DNA of 64,000 bases from CAXGTL01 sp964645705 (GCA_964645705.1 CAZYAB010000002.1:62001-126000), one strand, 5' to 3'. Positions 28,534 through 37,291 are shown, counted from the stretch's first letter. Numbers and translations: made by a program. The notes: generated from the letters alone by a model not told the origin.

Positions 28534-28668
28534 ATGTATGATTTAGAAGATATCATGGAACTAGGCTCAGAAAGACAAAGAGCACAAGTTACAGCAATGT
28601 ATCTTTCAGACATAGTTAAAGAAAAAGACGAACCTTTGCTAACAAGATTTGACTATGACGATGAATAA
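28534..28668 (+). CDS. 44-residue acidic protein, candidate Pup-like modifier
   Basis: A tiny acidic protein that begins MYDLEDIMELGSERQRAQ and ends FDYDDE. The C-terminal segment DEPLLTRFDYDDE aligns without gaps to DRPIFSRVIDDSE at the end of the 53-residue protein at 46477, sharing D-x-P-hydrophobic-hydrophobic-[ST]-R and a final Glu. Pup is ligated through a C-terminal Glu, so a modifier role is possible, but there is no clear similarity to the Pup helical region. The terminal GATGAATAA could also serve as a Shine-Dalgarno sequence for the TPR gene 2 bases downstream, so the final Glu alone is weak evidence. GGAGGAG at 28521-28527 supports the start. Confidence 0.65.
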   Translation: MYDLEDIMELGSERQRAQVTAMYLSDIVKEKDEPLLTRFDYDDE

Positions 28669-28670
28669 AA

Positions 28671-29819
28671 ATGGCACTAGATAAAAAAACATTAAGACAA
28701 GAAAAAAGTGCATTTGAATTAGTAGATAGGATGAATAATAAACTTTGTGGATTGTGCCCAGAAAAGATAAATGAATATATTCGTCACAATCCTGATGATT
28801 CAGATGCTTATGTTGTAAAAGGAATAATGATGCAGAAAGGGGACTATACAGAAGCATTACAATTCTTTAGATATGCAATGGACAAGTTTCCTGACAATAA
28901 CCTCTTATTCTTTGCAAAAGGAACACTTTATGAGCACCACAATCTCTCAGACTATGCAATTGCTTGTTTTGAAAGATCATTGCAAATAAATCCTAATACC
29001 TTCGAATCAATTGTTAACTTAGGAACATTATATAATAGAAAAGGCAAATATGAAAAAGCAAAAAAATATTGGAACCAAATAATTGAAATGGATCCTAGTT
29101 TGGATATAGGATGGTTTGGTTTGTCAAAGTCTGAATATAATTTACAGGATTATGATAATGCGCTAGAACATCTGAACAAAGCTATTGAAAATGTGCCAAA
29201 AGATTGTTATCTTGCGCACAGAGGTTCTTCAGAAATGGTTTTAGCATCATATATTATGAGCAGAGCAGAATTCTATCTTAATAATGATAAAATAGATGAT
29301 GCAATGAAAGATATTGAACAAGCATTTAAAGTCGATAAAGAAACAACTGCTAAATCAATAGAACAAGCTTCTTTTCATTTTTTAAAAAATGATAGAGCAG
29401 ATATTGCAAGACTTTTAACAGAAAAATTAGTTGATCTAGAACCAAGGATAGTTGAAAGTCCTTTTTATAATCCGACTCTTGCTGCACTGCACTTAATAGA
29501 AGGTAATCATGAAAAAGCAGAAGAAATATGTATAAGTGAATTGGTAAAATTAGGTATTGATGAAATTACTTTAATGAATACAAAAGCAAGATTCTTAGCA
29601 GCAACTGGTAATCTTGAAGAATCAATCAAAGTATGCGAACAAATAATTGAAAAAACAAATGATTATGGCCACGCATTAAATATAATTGGAATGGCAAAAC
29701 AAATTGGCGATGATGAAACAGCGAATAAATATAAAAAAATCATAAAAAAAGACAAAGATTTAGTTGCTAAATTAAAGTCTAAGTTTGGCGACAGCAGAAT
29801 TGATGATGTTCTAGAATAA
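28671..29819 (+). CDS. Tetratricopeptide-repeat protein
   Basis: A 382-residue TPR solenoid with about nine 34-residue repeats, for example DAYVVKGIMMQKGDYTEALQFF, NLLFFAKGTLYEHHNLSDYA and ESIVNLGTLYNRKGKYEKAKKYW. TPR proteins bind peptides or assemble complexes. It starts 2 bases after the 44-residue gene and is surely co-transcribed with it, so it might bind that small protein or its conjugates. That is inference. The gene ends abutting the convergent AbrB-PhoU gene. Confidence 0.85.
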   Translation: MALDKKTLRQEKSAFELVDRMNNKLCGLCPEKINEYIRHNPDDSDAYVVKGIMMQKGDYTEALQFFRYAMDKFPDNNLLFFAKGTLYEHHNLSDYAIACFERSLQINPNTFESIVNLGTLYNRKGKYEKAKKYWNQIIEMDPSLDIGWFGLSKSEYNLQDYDNALEHLNKAIENVPKDCYLAHRGSSEMVLASYIMSRAEFYLNNDKIDDAMKDIEQAFKVDKETTAKSIEQASFHFLKNDRADIARLLTEKLVDLEPRIVESPFYNPTLAALHLIEGNHEKAEEICISELVKLGIDEITLMNTKARFLAATGNLEESIKVCEQIIEKTNDYGHALNIIGMAKQIGDDETANKYKKIIKKDKDLVAKLKSKFGDSRIDDVLE

Positions 29820-30716
29820 TCAATCATCAAACTTTAATGTAAATATGTCGCCATATAAAGAATTCAATAATCTTGCTAGATTATGAAAATGAATAGTTGC
29901 TTTATTAACTTTTTTTGTTAATTTTATCTTATTCTTTAATCTATAAGTCATTATAGAGTGTTCTTTGTACTTATTCACGTCATATTTATAGAATAATTCA
30001 TGTGCTGCTCTTAGAATCTCTGTTATTTTATTTCTAAGTTTTCTACCTCTGTTTCTTGAACTAATATTTGAACAAAAATCTAATAATAACCACCTAAATT
30101 CATCAGATATTTTTTCTAGTCTGTCTAAAATTAAGTAATAAAGGTGGGTTTTTTTAAATTCAATGTGTCCTTTTTTCATGAGTATTCTTTGACAATAATT
30201 AATTAATTTCTTTATGTTTTTGTCTAAGGACTTTACTTGAATAGCATCAGCTTTGGCTTCTGAAAGTTCGATCAATAAAAGTAGTATTCTTCTAAATACA
30301 ACTTTAAAATCTTCTTCTGATTCTTTTGTTATTTCTTTTATTATTATGTATTCATTTTTTTGCTCAACTATTTCACAACCTATTAATTTTTGTTCTATTA
30401 TCTCTATAATCCTTGACAATACTTTATTGTCGATAAAACTAATTTTTATTTCATCAACACCTGCTCTATAGAGTCCTTGGAGAACCTTGATAATAGATCC
30501 AGCATAATCCTCAGAATTGATATTGTGTCTTTTTTGTGGTCCTTTGTGTGAAGAAATAATTATCTTATCACCAACTATGTCTAATTCGATTTTTCTTACT
30601 TTATCTAATCCTTCTTGTTTAACCCATTCTATTGGTAATGTCACTGTGTATGATTTTCTTTTCTTTGGTCCTTGGGCTGTTAATTTCTTTTCCATATTCA
30701 TTAGATATATTGCCAA
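29820..30716 (-). CDS. AbrB-PhoU-like transcriptional regulator, copy 2
   Basis: A 298-residue paralogue of the proteins at 27433 and 48898. The N-terminal AbrB-like part is KRKSYTVTLPIEWVKQEGLDKVRKIELDIVGDKIII, followed by a long helical PhoU-like part. It is divergent from the small gene at 30850. Unlike the other two copies its upstream region lacks the 35-bp element, although the leader element of the divergent gene is present. The N-terminus may start at the internal ATG 30698 (MEKKLTAQGPKK). Confidence 0.75.
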   Translation of the reverse strand: MAIYLMNMEKKLTAQGPKKRKSYTVTLPIEWVKQEGLDKVRKIELDIVGDKIIISSHKGPQKRHNINSEDYAGSIIKVLQGLYRAGVDEIKISFIDNKVLSRIIEIIEQKLIGCEIVEQKNEYIIIKEITKESEEDFKVVFRRILLLLIELSEAKADAIQVKSLDKNIKKLINYCQRILMKKGHIEFKKTHLYYLILDRLEKISDEFRWLLLDFCSNISSRNRGRKLRNKITEILRAAHELFYKYDVNKYKEHSIMTYRLKNKIKLTKKVNKATIHFHNLARLLNSLYGDIFTLKFDD

Positions 30717-30772
30717 CTATTTAAACTTTTCGTTAGTTATAGTGTATAATATTACAAATATTTTGTATTAGT

Positions 30773-30822
30773 TTAAACTATATATATCTGGTTTACTTCC
30801 TAATTCCTGCGGTGATGGAGAT
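30773..30822 (+). promoter_or_regulatory. Promoter and leader element of the 30850 gene
   Basis: AAACTATATATAT (30774-30786) is a TATA box. GGTGATGGAGAT (30811-30822) is a copy of the recurrent leader element, about 39 bases before the ATG. A separate AAGGAGG Shine-Dalgarno sequence follows, so the leader element is not just a ribosome-binding site. Confidence 0.5.
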
Positions 30823-30849
30823 TTTTTAGACAATAAGGAGGCGGATAAA

Positions 30850-31161
30850 ATGGAAAATTTGGAAAAAGTAATAAGACAAGATTGGGACGAATCTGAAAGA
30901 GGCTGGGGATGCAGATCAGACGGTTGTTCTCTACACCTTAGCATAGAGGACAGGGATTCCTATGTAAGAGACTACTGGAGCACTATGCCTGATGAAGCAC
31001 CTGATGAGTATGAAAGACCAGAAGGCGAACCATATGCTGTGTATATTGAGAAAGAGTTGTATGATCAAGTAGCACAGTCATCTAATGGAATCAGGCTGTC
31101 TAAGCATAAATTATTAGGATGTTCAACTGGAAAGAGAATAAAGATGCTTCGTGACGTTTGA
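30850..31161 (+). CDS. Small hypothetical protein
   Basis: A 103-residue acidic protein I do not recognise. Two Cys residues in GWGCRSDGCSLHLS could bind metal or form a disulfide, and the middle is rich in acidic and aromatic residues (YWSTMPDEAPDEYERPEGEPYAVYIE). A strong AAGGAGG sequence precedes the ATG and a poly-T terminator follows the stop, so it forms its own short transcription unit next to the Pup-like locus. Confidence 0.65.
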   Translation: MENLEKVIRQDWDESERGWGCRSDGCSLHLSIEDRDSYVRDYWSTMPDEAPDEYERPEGEPYAVYIEKELYDQVAQSSNGIRLSKHKLLGCSTGKRIKMLRDV

Positions 31162-31174
31162 TACAATATAAATA

Positions 31175-31183
31175 TTTTTTTTT
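31175..31183 (+). terminator. Poly-T terminator
   Basis: A run of nine T residues shortly after the stop codon of the 30850 gene fits an archaeal intrinsic terminator. Confidence 0.5.
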
Positions 31184-31224
31184 ATAATCCAAATCAGCCC
31201 AAAATAAGGGCATTTTCCAATATA

Positions 31225-31312
31225 ATATCATTAATATTAATGATATGCAATAACTATTAATAACTTGTTTACACTATATATTACTATACAAGAAAGAGGT
31301 TCTGATAGAGAT
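31225..31312 (+). promoter_or_regulatory. Perfect 22-bp palindrome, promoter and leader element
   Basis: A perfect 22-bp palindrome with core ATTAATATTAAT occupies 31225-31246. CTATTAATAACTTGTTTAC at 31254-31272 resembles the 35-bp elements at 28426 and 49875. A TATA-like ACTATATATTA (31272-31282) is followed by AGAAAGAGGTTCT (31291-31303) and TGATAGAGAT (31303-31312), the recurrent leader. Confidence 0.55.
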
Positions 31313-31339
31313 TCCAATTAACTAACTAAGGTGAAAACT

Positions 31340-31594
31340 ATGTGTAAAGAAAGAACATGCGGGAAATACCAAATTCCTCTTGACAGGATTGCAAAAGCTG
31401 CTAAAAAGCTTGAAGGCATGACTGTAAGGCCAGGAACAAAACACCCATACATAATGGTACATCCTAGTATGGAAAAATCGTGTCCTGTTGCAAAAACAAG
31501 CGATGCAAAGAAGATGATTGTTCCATGGATCATGGAAGCAACTGGTTATGATCATAGGACAGTTTACCAAGGTATTAGAAAAGGTAAGTGGTAG
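31340..31594 (+). CDS. Small basic protein, possibly HicA-like or nucleic-acid binding
   Basis: An 84-residue basic protein (MCKERTCGKYQIPLDRIAKAAKK...). Its C-terminal half, MIVPWIMEATGYDHRTVYQGIRKGKW, looks like a helix-turn-helix, and the middle GTKHPYIMVHPSM resembles the substrate strand of HicA-like small proteins. I cannot decide between a DNA-binding regulator and a HicA-fold protein. The ATG at 31340 is preferred over the GTG at 31331 because that GTG is part of the AAGGTG Shine-Dalgarno sequence (31328-31333). Confidence 0.6.
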   Translation: MCKERTCGKYQIPLDRIAKAAKKLEGMTVRPGTKHPYIMVHPSMEKSCPVAKTSDAKKMIVPWIMEATGYDHRTVYQGIRKGKW

Positions 31595-31597
31595 ATA

Positions 31598-31619
31598 AAA
31601 AAGAGCACATGGTAGAGAT
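31598..31619 (+). promoter_or_regulatory. Leader element before the 53-residue gene
   Basis: AAAAAAGAGCAC followed by GGTAGAGAT (31611-31619) repeats the leader pattern seen before other accessory genes, about 38 bases ahead of the ATG at 31650, with a separate AAGGTG Shine-Dalgarno sequence between them. Confidence 0.4.
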
Positions 31620-31649
31620 CAAGTAAAAAACCTAACCAAGGTGAAAAAT

Positions 31650-31811
31650 ATGAAAAACGAATATGTAAAACGATTGGAAAACATTGCAGATGTTGTAAAA
31701 GAAATCTATGTACTGAATGCAGAATCAAAAGTACGTGAAGCACGAGAGTATAAAGTAATGAAGAATGGTGAAGTTTACTCTGCAAAAGAACTAAGACTAT
31801 CACTTGAATGA
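31650..31811 (+). CDS. 53-residue helical protein ending in Glu
   Basis: This small protein starts MKNEYVKRLENIADVVKEIY and ends KELRLSLE. The N-terminal 35 residues are predicted by eye to be one amphipathic helix. It is too short for family assignment. It lies 1 kb upstream of the Mpa-like gene on the same strand, and its C-terminal residue is Glu, so a modifier or ATPase-adaptor role is conceivable. It does not share the motif found in the 28534 and 46477 proteins. AAGGTG at 31638-31643 supports the start. Confidence 0.5.
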   Translation: MKNEYVKRLENIADVVKEIYVLNAESKVREAREYKVMKNGEVYSAKELRLSLE

Positions 31812-31851
31812 TTTGAACAAATAAATTAATAAAGCAAGAGGCTGACAAAAA

Positions 31852-32622
31852 ATGAAAATAGCAAAAGGATTGTATGACGTGATTTTTAATAATTTTAAAC
31901 CTAAAGCAAAATCACATGCTTGTACTGGCAGAATCCCTGATTATACAGAAGTAATGGAAAGATTGAATTGGGGAAGAAAAGACGAACAATTCGAAATAAA
32001 CAAAGCATTTTCACAGCCAATATATGAATCATTAGAGGCAATGCTTGGCAATTCTGTGAATAAGTATGGTTCCAGAAGAAAGATTGCTGAACTAGATGCA
32101 TCACTATCAATGAACAGGTTTGGTTTTGATGGTTATGCTAGACAAGTTAGAGATGTTCAAGAAGGAACAAAAGATTTCATGGTACACGGAAGTACAAATA
32201 AGTTAGGATATCATTTGTTGATAGATAATGATAATATTGAACTTTTGGTAGAATATAAAAAAGATAAAAACCCAGAAATCTTTATTTTCAATAGAAATAA
32301 TCTAAATGATCGTTTACATTTTAGACTTGCTAAAGATGGTTCTGTTAATGTAGTTAATTCTTCAGGCATGACATGTGGACAAGCACTCAAAGTCTTCGAA
32401 GCTTACAAACCATTCTTGATAAAACTAAAACAAAACAAGAATTTCAAAGATTTATACAAAAAAGATGAAGATGAAGAAAAAAATCATGCACTTGCAGCTT
32501 ATCTAGATGAAGCACAAATCATGAAAGAAAAAATGGAGCTTAAGAAAAGGAAAAATGAAAGAGAAAAATACCCAAAACATGTTTACACAAGCCCTAAGCA
32601 AATTAAAATCAATTTTAAATAA
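31852..32622 (+). CDS. Hypothetical protein upstream of the Mpa-like ATPase
   Basis: A 256-residue soluble protein of unknown family. It has a mixed alpha/beta middle (YHLLIDNDNIELLVEYKKDKNPEIFIFNRNN) and a charged helical C-terminus (EAQIMKEKMELKKRKNEREK). The gene ends 19 bases before the start of the Mpa-like gene, so both are probably on one transcript. AGAGG lies about 12 bases before the ATG. Confidence 0.65.
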   Translation: MKIAKGLYDVIFNNFKPKAKSHACTGRIPDYTEVMERLNWGRKDEQFEINKAFSQPIYESLEAMLGNSVNKYGSRRKIAELDASLSMNRFGFDGYARQVRDVQEGTKDFMVHGSTNKLGYHLLIDNDNIELLVEYKKDKNPEIFIFNRNNLNDRLHFRLAKDGSVNVVNSSGMTCGQALKVFEAYKPFLIKLKQNKNFKDLYKKDEDEEKNHALAAYLDEAQIMKEKMELKKRKNEREKYPKHVYTSPKQIKINFK

Positions 32623-32641
32623 AGAACAAGGAGGATTAAAA

Positions 32642-34201
32642 ATGACTGATGAAGAAAATATAATAAATATTGGTGAAACAATAAATAGACCTGATTTAAG
32701 ACAAAGGCAACCAGATTTAGCACAACAAAACCTGGCGTTAAAAGATAGGCTAGGAAAATTCGAACTTTTAGCACACAAACAAAGAGAAAAGCTAGAAGAA
32801 GCACAAGCATTTGTTCAAAAAGTTTTATCACCGCCGCACACATTAGCAACATTGCTAAATTTTAATGAAGAAGTTGCTCAGGTTGTTATGGATAATGGAC
32901 AAAAATTTGAAGTTAATTATATAAACGAATTATTAGAAAATTTTGAAAAAGGTCAAAGAGTTTACCTAAACCCGCAATCATTATCAATTGTAAAAATAAA
33001 AGACAAAGAAAATCATGGTTATTGTGCTGTTATTGACGATGTATTAGAAGACAGGGTTAAGATAACTATAGATGGCAGACAAAGACTGATTGACAAAGGC
33101 AATAATGGTGTAAACATAGGTGACACTGTGATTGTTGACGCATCATTGTCAATGGTATTAGAAGGACTTGGTAAACAAAGTAAAGATTATTCTGTAAACA
33201 AGATTGAAGAAGTAAGATGGGATATGATTGGTGGTTTGGATTATGCTGTTAATGATATAATGAAGATAATTGAAGAACCATTTTTGCATAAAGAAACATA
33301 TCAAAGATACGGACTTAGCATTCCAAAAGGAATATTGCTTCATGGTCCGCCTAGATGTGGTAAGACAATGATTGCAAAAGCAGTTGCTTATTCATTGCAA
33401 GAAAAACTTAGACAAGAATCAGAAAACCCTGATCTAAAAGGAACTTTCTTTAGTATAAAAGGACCAGAATTCCTTAGCAAATGGGTTGGTGAAGGAGAAC
33501 GTATGGTAAGAGAATTATTTGATAGAGCAAGACAAGCTTCATATGAACACCAAGGAATGCCGACTATAATCTTTTTTGATGAAGCAGAATCCTCATTCAA
33601 GAAAAGAGGATCAGACATGTCAGCGCATTACATGGATCCATTGATAAACACATTTTTAGCTGAAATGGATGGTATGAATGGTTCAGATAACTTGATCTGG
33701 ATCTTGGCAACTAATAGAGCAGACCTAATGGACCCTGCAATTTTAGGCCCTGGAAGAATAGATAAAAAGATCTATATTGGTAGGCCTGACAAAAAAGCAT
33801 GCCAAGCAATATTCGAGATCTATCTAAAGAATGTCCCATTATATAATTCACATACAATCGAACAGATTGCTGAACATGCTGCATCAGAATTATTCAGTGA
33901 CAAGAGAAAAATTGCACAAGTTGATTTTGTAGATGGAATGAAAGATTTTATGCATTATAGAGACATTGTAAGCGGAGCTCTTGTTAAATCAGTTGTTGAC
34001 AATGCAATCAGGTATGCAATTGAAAGAGATATTGCGAATGGTGAAAGAGGAATCAAGCAAGAAGATTTGCTAAGAGCAATTGATGAAGTAATAAAAGCAG
34101 ATGAAAAGGTTTTGCCAAGCATGATTCTTAAAGATGATATTGAGAACAAGTTTGGTAAGAGGTTCCAATATATCCAAGGAATCAATCCGTATAGCGGATA
34201 G
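32642..34201 (+). CDS. mpa: Mpa/ARC-family proteasomal AAA+ ATPase
   Basis: A 519-residue ATPase of the Mpa/ARC type, the hexameric unfoldase that recognises Pup-tagged proteins and feeds them to the 20S proteasome in actinobacteria. In order: an N-terminal coiled-coil region (about 25-70), an OB-like interdomain (about 80-190), then the AAA+ core with WDMIGGLDYAVNDI, Walker A GPPRCGKT (Lys241), GPEFLSKWVGEGERMV, Walker B IIFFDEAES (Asp313, Glu314), sensor-1 ILATNRAD and GPGRIDKKI. The C-terminal segment (DIVSGALVKSVVDNAIRYAIE, then RFQYIQGINPYSG) matches Mpa more than archaeal PAN. The last residues are PYSG and lack the usual HbYX proteasome-docking tail. AAGGAGG at 32628-32634 marks the start; an upstream in-frame start overlaps the previous gene. 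Confidence 0.92.
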   Translation: MTDEENIINIGETINRPDLRQRQPDLAQQNLALKDRLGKFELLAHKQREKLEEAQAFVQKVLSPPHTLATLLNFNEEVAQVVMDNGQKFEVNYINELLENFEKGQRVYLNPQSLSIVKIKDKENHGYCAVIDDVLEDRVKITIDGRQRLIDKGNNGVNIGDTVIVDASLSMVLEGLGKQSKDYSVNKIEEVRWDMIGGLDYAVNDIMKIIEEPFLHKETYQRYGLSIPKGILLHGPPRCGKTMIAKAVAYSLQEKLRQESENPDLKGTFFSIKGPEFLSKWVGEGERMVRELFDRARQASYEHQGMPTIIFFDEAESSFKKRGSDMSAHYMDPLINTFLAEMDGMNGSDNLIWILATNRADLMDPAILGPGRIDKKIYIGRPDKKACQAIFEIYLKNVPLYNSHTIEQIAEHAASELFSDKRKIAQVDFVDGMKDFMHYRDIVSGALVKSVVDNAIRYAIERDIANGERGIKQEDLLRAIDEVIKADEKVLPSMILKDDIENKFGKRFQYIQGINPYSG

Positions 34202-34219
34202 AATCTAGGAGAAAACAAA

Positions 34220-37200
34220 ATGGCAATAAAGAGGACAATTGGATCTGAAACAGAATATGGTATTTTAGGCACTGCAAAGACTGTTAGTCAATACACTTTA
34301 GCAGACAGAGTTGTTGATGCATATATAAGAGGACAAAATCATTTTAATAGTGGCGATACTAATGAATCTGTTATAGAAGATATGACTGATGATGGACACG
34401 TAGGTGGTGACTATGGTGCTGGCAGGTCAATAAGTGTTGGTGCAAGTGGTGCATATCCTGCATCAAGCGGATGGGGAAGAAACTATGATTATGGTTATCA
34501 AGGAACTCATGTTGCTTACAGAACTACTTATGTGGCTCCTGCAACAACATGTGCTAGTCATGATGTTAGCAAGATGATTGAAAATGGTTCAAGATTCTAT
34601 GTTGACATGGGCCATCCAGAATTATCAACACCAGAATGTGCTGGTGCTGTTGAATTCGTAATATATGATAAAGCAGGTGAAGTAATAGTTAACCAAGCAG
34701 CTAAAAAAGCATCAAACCCAAGAAACAAGATAACTATATTTAAGAATAATTCAGATGGAAAAGGAAAATCATTTGGATGTCATGAAAATTATCTAATGCA
34801 AAGAATGACTCAGCAAGAATTTGCTAATAAATTAGCTCCAATACTGATTCCATTTTTTGTTACAAGACAGATCTTTACAGGTTCTGGTAAAATTGGTGTT
34901 GAAAAGCCAAGTGGACAAGGTGGAATAGAACATTATAGAAGAGACATATTAAAAGATTTTGAAATCCTGAGAACACATTTTATTGGTTTAGAAGATGAAT
35001 ATTCAATTGTTAGAAATAATATCCATGATTTGTTTAAATTATATGATAAAAGAGTAGGAAGTCAACAAGAAATATTTCAATTATCACAAAGAGCTGATTT
35101 TATGGAATGTAGGATTGGTCTTCAGACAACATACGATAGACCATTGGTTAATACAAGAGATGAACCTCATGCTGATAAAGAAAAATATATGCGTCTTCAC
35201 GTTATAGTTGGAGATGCAAACATGTCAGAGATAGCTGATTATCTAAAAGTTGGTACAACATCACTTGTTTTGGATTTGATAGAAGATAATTTGTTTCAAC
35301 CATTTCAATTAATGGATCCTGTTACAGCTATTAAATCAATTTCAAGAGACCAAAGCATGAAATGGATAACATCATTAAAAAATGGAAAAACTGTTTCAGC
35401 AATTGACATACAAAGATGGTACCTTGCTGCTGCTAAAAATAATTATGCAGGTAGAGACGAAATAACAGATGATATTCTTGCTAGATGGGAATATGTTTTA
35501 GACACACTAGAAAAAGATCCAATGGAATTATCTGGATGGGTAGACTGGGTCTTGAAAAAAGCAATGATCCAAGATTATATGGTAAAAAATCAAGTTCCTA
35601 TTAATGATCCTGCTGTAAAAAACTTAGCATTACAATTTCATGATGTTGACAGAGAAACTAGTTTGTTCTACCTAATGCAAAGAAAAGGTTTTTCAGAAAG
35701 GTTAATTTCAGATGAACAAATACTAAATGCAGTTAATAATCCTCCAGAAAACACTCGTGCATATTTCAGAGGAATGTGGTTAAAGAAATATGATATTGAT
35801 AGAGCTGACTGGGGTGAACTAGAACTAACTGTAAATGGAACAAAAGTAGACATTAACATTGACGATCCCTTCAAAGGAACTAAAAAAGATTATGAAACAT
35901 TGTTTGAGAAATGTGCAAATGCAGAAGAAGCTGTTGAAGAACTTAAGAAAGAAGAATATGATGTAACAGTTGATGAAAAAACACAGTCATGGGTTTCAAG
36001 AGGAATTGGTTTTGTTAAGAATAAGATAACTGGCAAAGGTAAGAAAAAAGCAAAGTCAAAAAAGAAATCAACAAAGAAAACAGCAAAAGTAAAGAGTGCA
36101 AAAGAACTAGCAACAGACCTACAAACAAAATCAGTAAAACAAAGACAATTAGAAATACTTGATAACAGAACAAGTCCTGGAAGACAGATTGGTCAAACAA
36201 GTAGACAGCTTAGTTTTAATGATGTTGACGAACTTAGTGATAAGGTTATGGAACAAGCTGAAAATGATTATGTCAGGTTTCATGACAATGAACTAGTCAG
36301 GTCAGAGTATGAAGCTTTAAGGGATATTGCATTACAATACTATAACAAACCTGTTGAAGAAATTTTTTGGAATATAGGATATGAAGAATATGGTAGCTAT
36401 ATTAGAATTGAAGGAAGGCATGTTGTTCAATTAAATTTAAGATATCAAAATTTAGTAGAGATCCCAGAACAAATAACTAGTTTTAACAAATTAAGGCATT
36501 TGGATTTAGAAGGTAATGAAATAACAGAAGTCAGTTATGTCGCAGATTTAGAAGAATTAACATACATTGATTTACAGGGAAATCCTATAGATGTTTATAA
36601 AAGTGCAGATGTGTTGAATGAATTGCATAAAAGGGAAGTAAGAATTCGTCCTCCAAAACTAGTTGATGAACTCTGTGATCTTAATTTAGAAGATTCTGTG
36701 TCAGCAGATGGTAAAGAAGTTTATGAGTTTAATGGAGAATTATTTGTTATTACAGATGAAAAAGAACAACCACAACCATCAGAACTCGACGAAACACAAG
36801 ACGACATAAGCGACGTAGTCGAAGCTGTAATTTGTGGTGGTGCTGTAGGTAATGGCAATGTTGGCGTCATAGACGTAGGCGGTGACACTGTATATTTTCA
36901 TGACAGAGAATTAGTTAGAGAAGAGTATGAGGCATTAGAAGATTTAGCACAACAATATTTTGACAAAAGTGCTGATGAATATTTTAGCACAGATCTTCGT
37001 ATATTAGATCCTAATTGTTTTGTTGACATTACCAATAGTCATGTAGCATGCATAATGTTGTGTGATACAGGTTTAGAAGAAATCCCTGAACAAATTTCAA
37101 AGTTAAGCAAATTATTAAGACTTCACATTGGATACAATAAAATTTCAGATATTGAGTGTACTGATCAATTAAAATCACTTGATATTTTTGGTATAACTGA

Positions 37201-37270
37201 CAATCCACTTAATGCTAAATCAAAAACAATAGTTGATTTACTAGATAAGAGTGGTGTTAATATAATTTAA
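34220..37270 (+). CDS. dop: Dop-like depupylase/deamidase with C-terminal leucine-rich repeats
   Basis: A 1016-residue protein whose first 590 residues match the Dop/PafA glutamine-synthetase-like family. Motifs: GSETEYG (8-14, metal/ATP glutamates), a long Gly-rich Dop-type loop (about 40-115), RFYVDMGHPELSTPEC with catalytic Asp129 and metal Glu134, FKNNSDGKGKSFGCHENYL, VNTRDEPHADKEKYMRLHVIVGDANMSE, LKVGTTSLVLDLIED, and NNPPENTRAYFRG. These features fit Dop better than PafA. A lysine-rich linker (about 600-640) leads to two copies of a module, each starting [RY]FHDxELVRxEYEAL (about 684 and 890) and containing leucine-rich repeats (LxEIPEQI, LRHLDLEGNEI). The LRR tail is not part of known Dop proteins and may recruit substrates. 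The gene follows mpa by 18 bases. Confidence 0.9.
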   Translation: MAIKRTIGSETEYGILGTAKTVSQYTLADRVVDAYIRGQNHFNSGDTNESVIEDMTDDGHVGGDYGAGRSISVGASGAYPASSGWGRNYDYGYQGTHVAYRTTYVAPATTCASHDVSKMIENGSRFYVDMGHPELSTPECAGAVEFVIYDKAGEVIVNQAAKKASNPRNKITIFKNNSDGKGKSFGCHENYLMQRMTQQEFANKLAPILIPFFVTRQIFTGSGKIGVEKPSGQGGIEHYRRDILKDFEILRTHFIGLEDEYSIVRNNIHDLFKLYDKRVGSQQEIFQLSQRADFMECRIGLQTTYDRPLVNTRDEPHADKEKYMRLHVIVGDANMSEIADYLKVGTTSLVLDLIEDNLFQPFQLMDPVTAIKSISRDQSMKWITSLKNGKTVSAIDIQRWYLAAAKNNYAGRDEITDDILARWEYVLDTLEKDPMELSGWVDWVLKKAMIQDYMVKNQVPINDPAVKNLALQFHDVDRETSLFYLMQRKGFSERLISDEQILNAVNNPPENTRAYFRGMWLKKYDIDRADWGELELTVNGTKVDINIDDPFKGTKKDYETLFEKCANAEEAVEELKKEEYDVTVDEKTQSWVSRGIGFVKNKITGKGKKKAKSKKKSTKKTAKVKSAKELATDLQTKSVKQRQLEILDNRTSPGRQIGQTSRQLSFNDVDELSDKVMEQAENDYVRFHDNELVRSEYEALRDIALQYYNKPVEEIFWNIGYEEYGSYIRIEGRHVVQLNLRYQNLVEIPEQITSFNKLRHLDLEGNEITEVSYVADLEELTYIDLQGNPIDVYKSADVLNELHKREVRIRPPKLVDELCDLNLEDSVSADGKEVYEFNGELFVITDEKEQPQPSELDETQDDISDVVEAVICGGAVGNGNVGVIDVGGDTVYFHDRELVREEYEALEDLAQQYFDKSADEYFSTDLRILDPNCFVDITNSHVACIMLCDTGLEEIPEQISKLSKLLRLHIGYNKISDIECTDQLKSLDIFGITDNPLNAKSKTIVDLLDKSGVNII

Positions 37271-37291
37271 AACACATGGAGGTATAAAAAA

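Noticed and set aside
32555..32641. Upstream extension of the Mpa-like ATPase inside the preceding gene.
   Set aside because: A perfect AAGGAGG lies before ATG 32642, and the extra residues come from another frame of the upstream gene.
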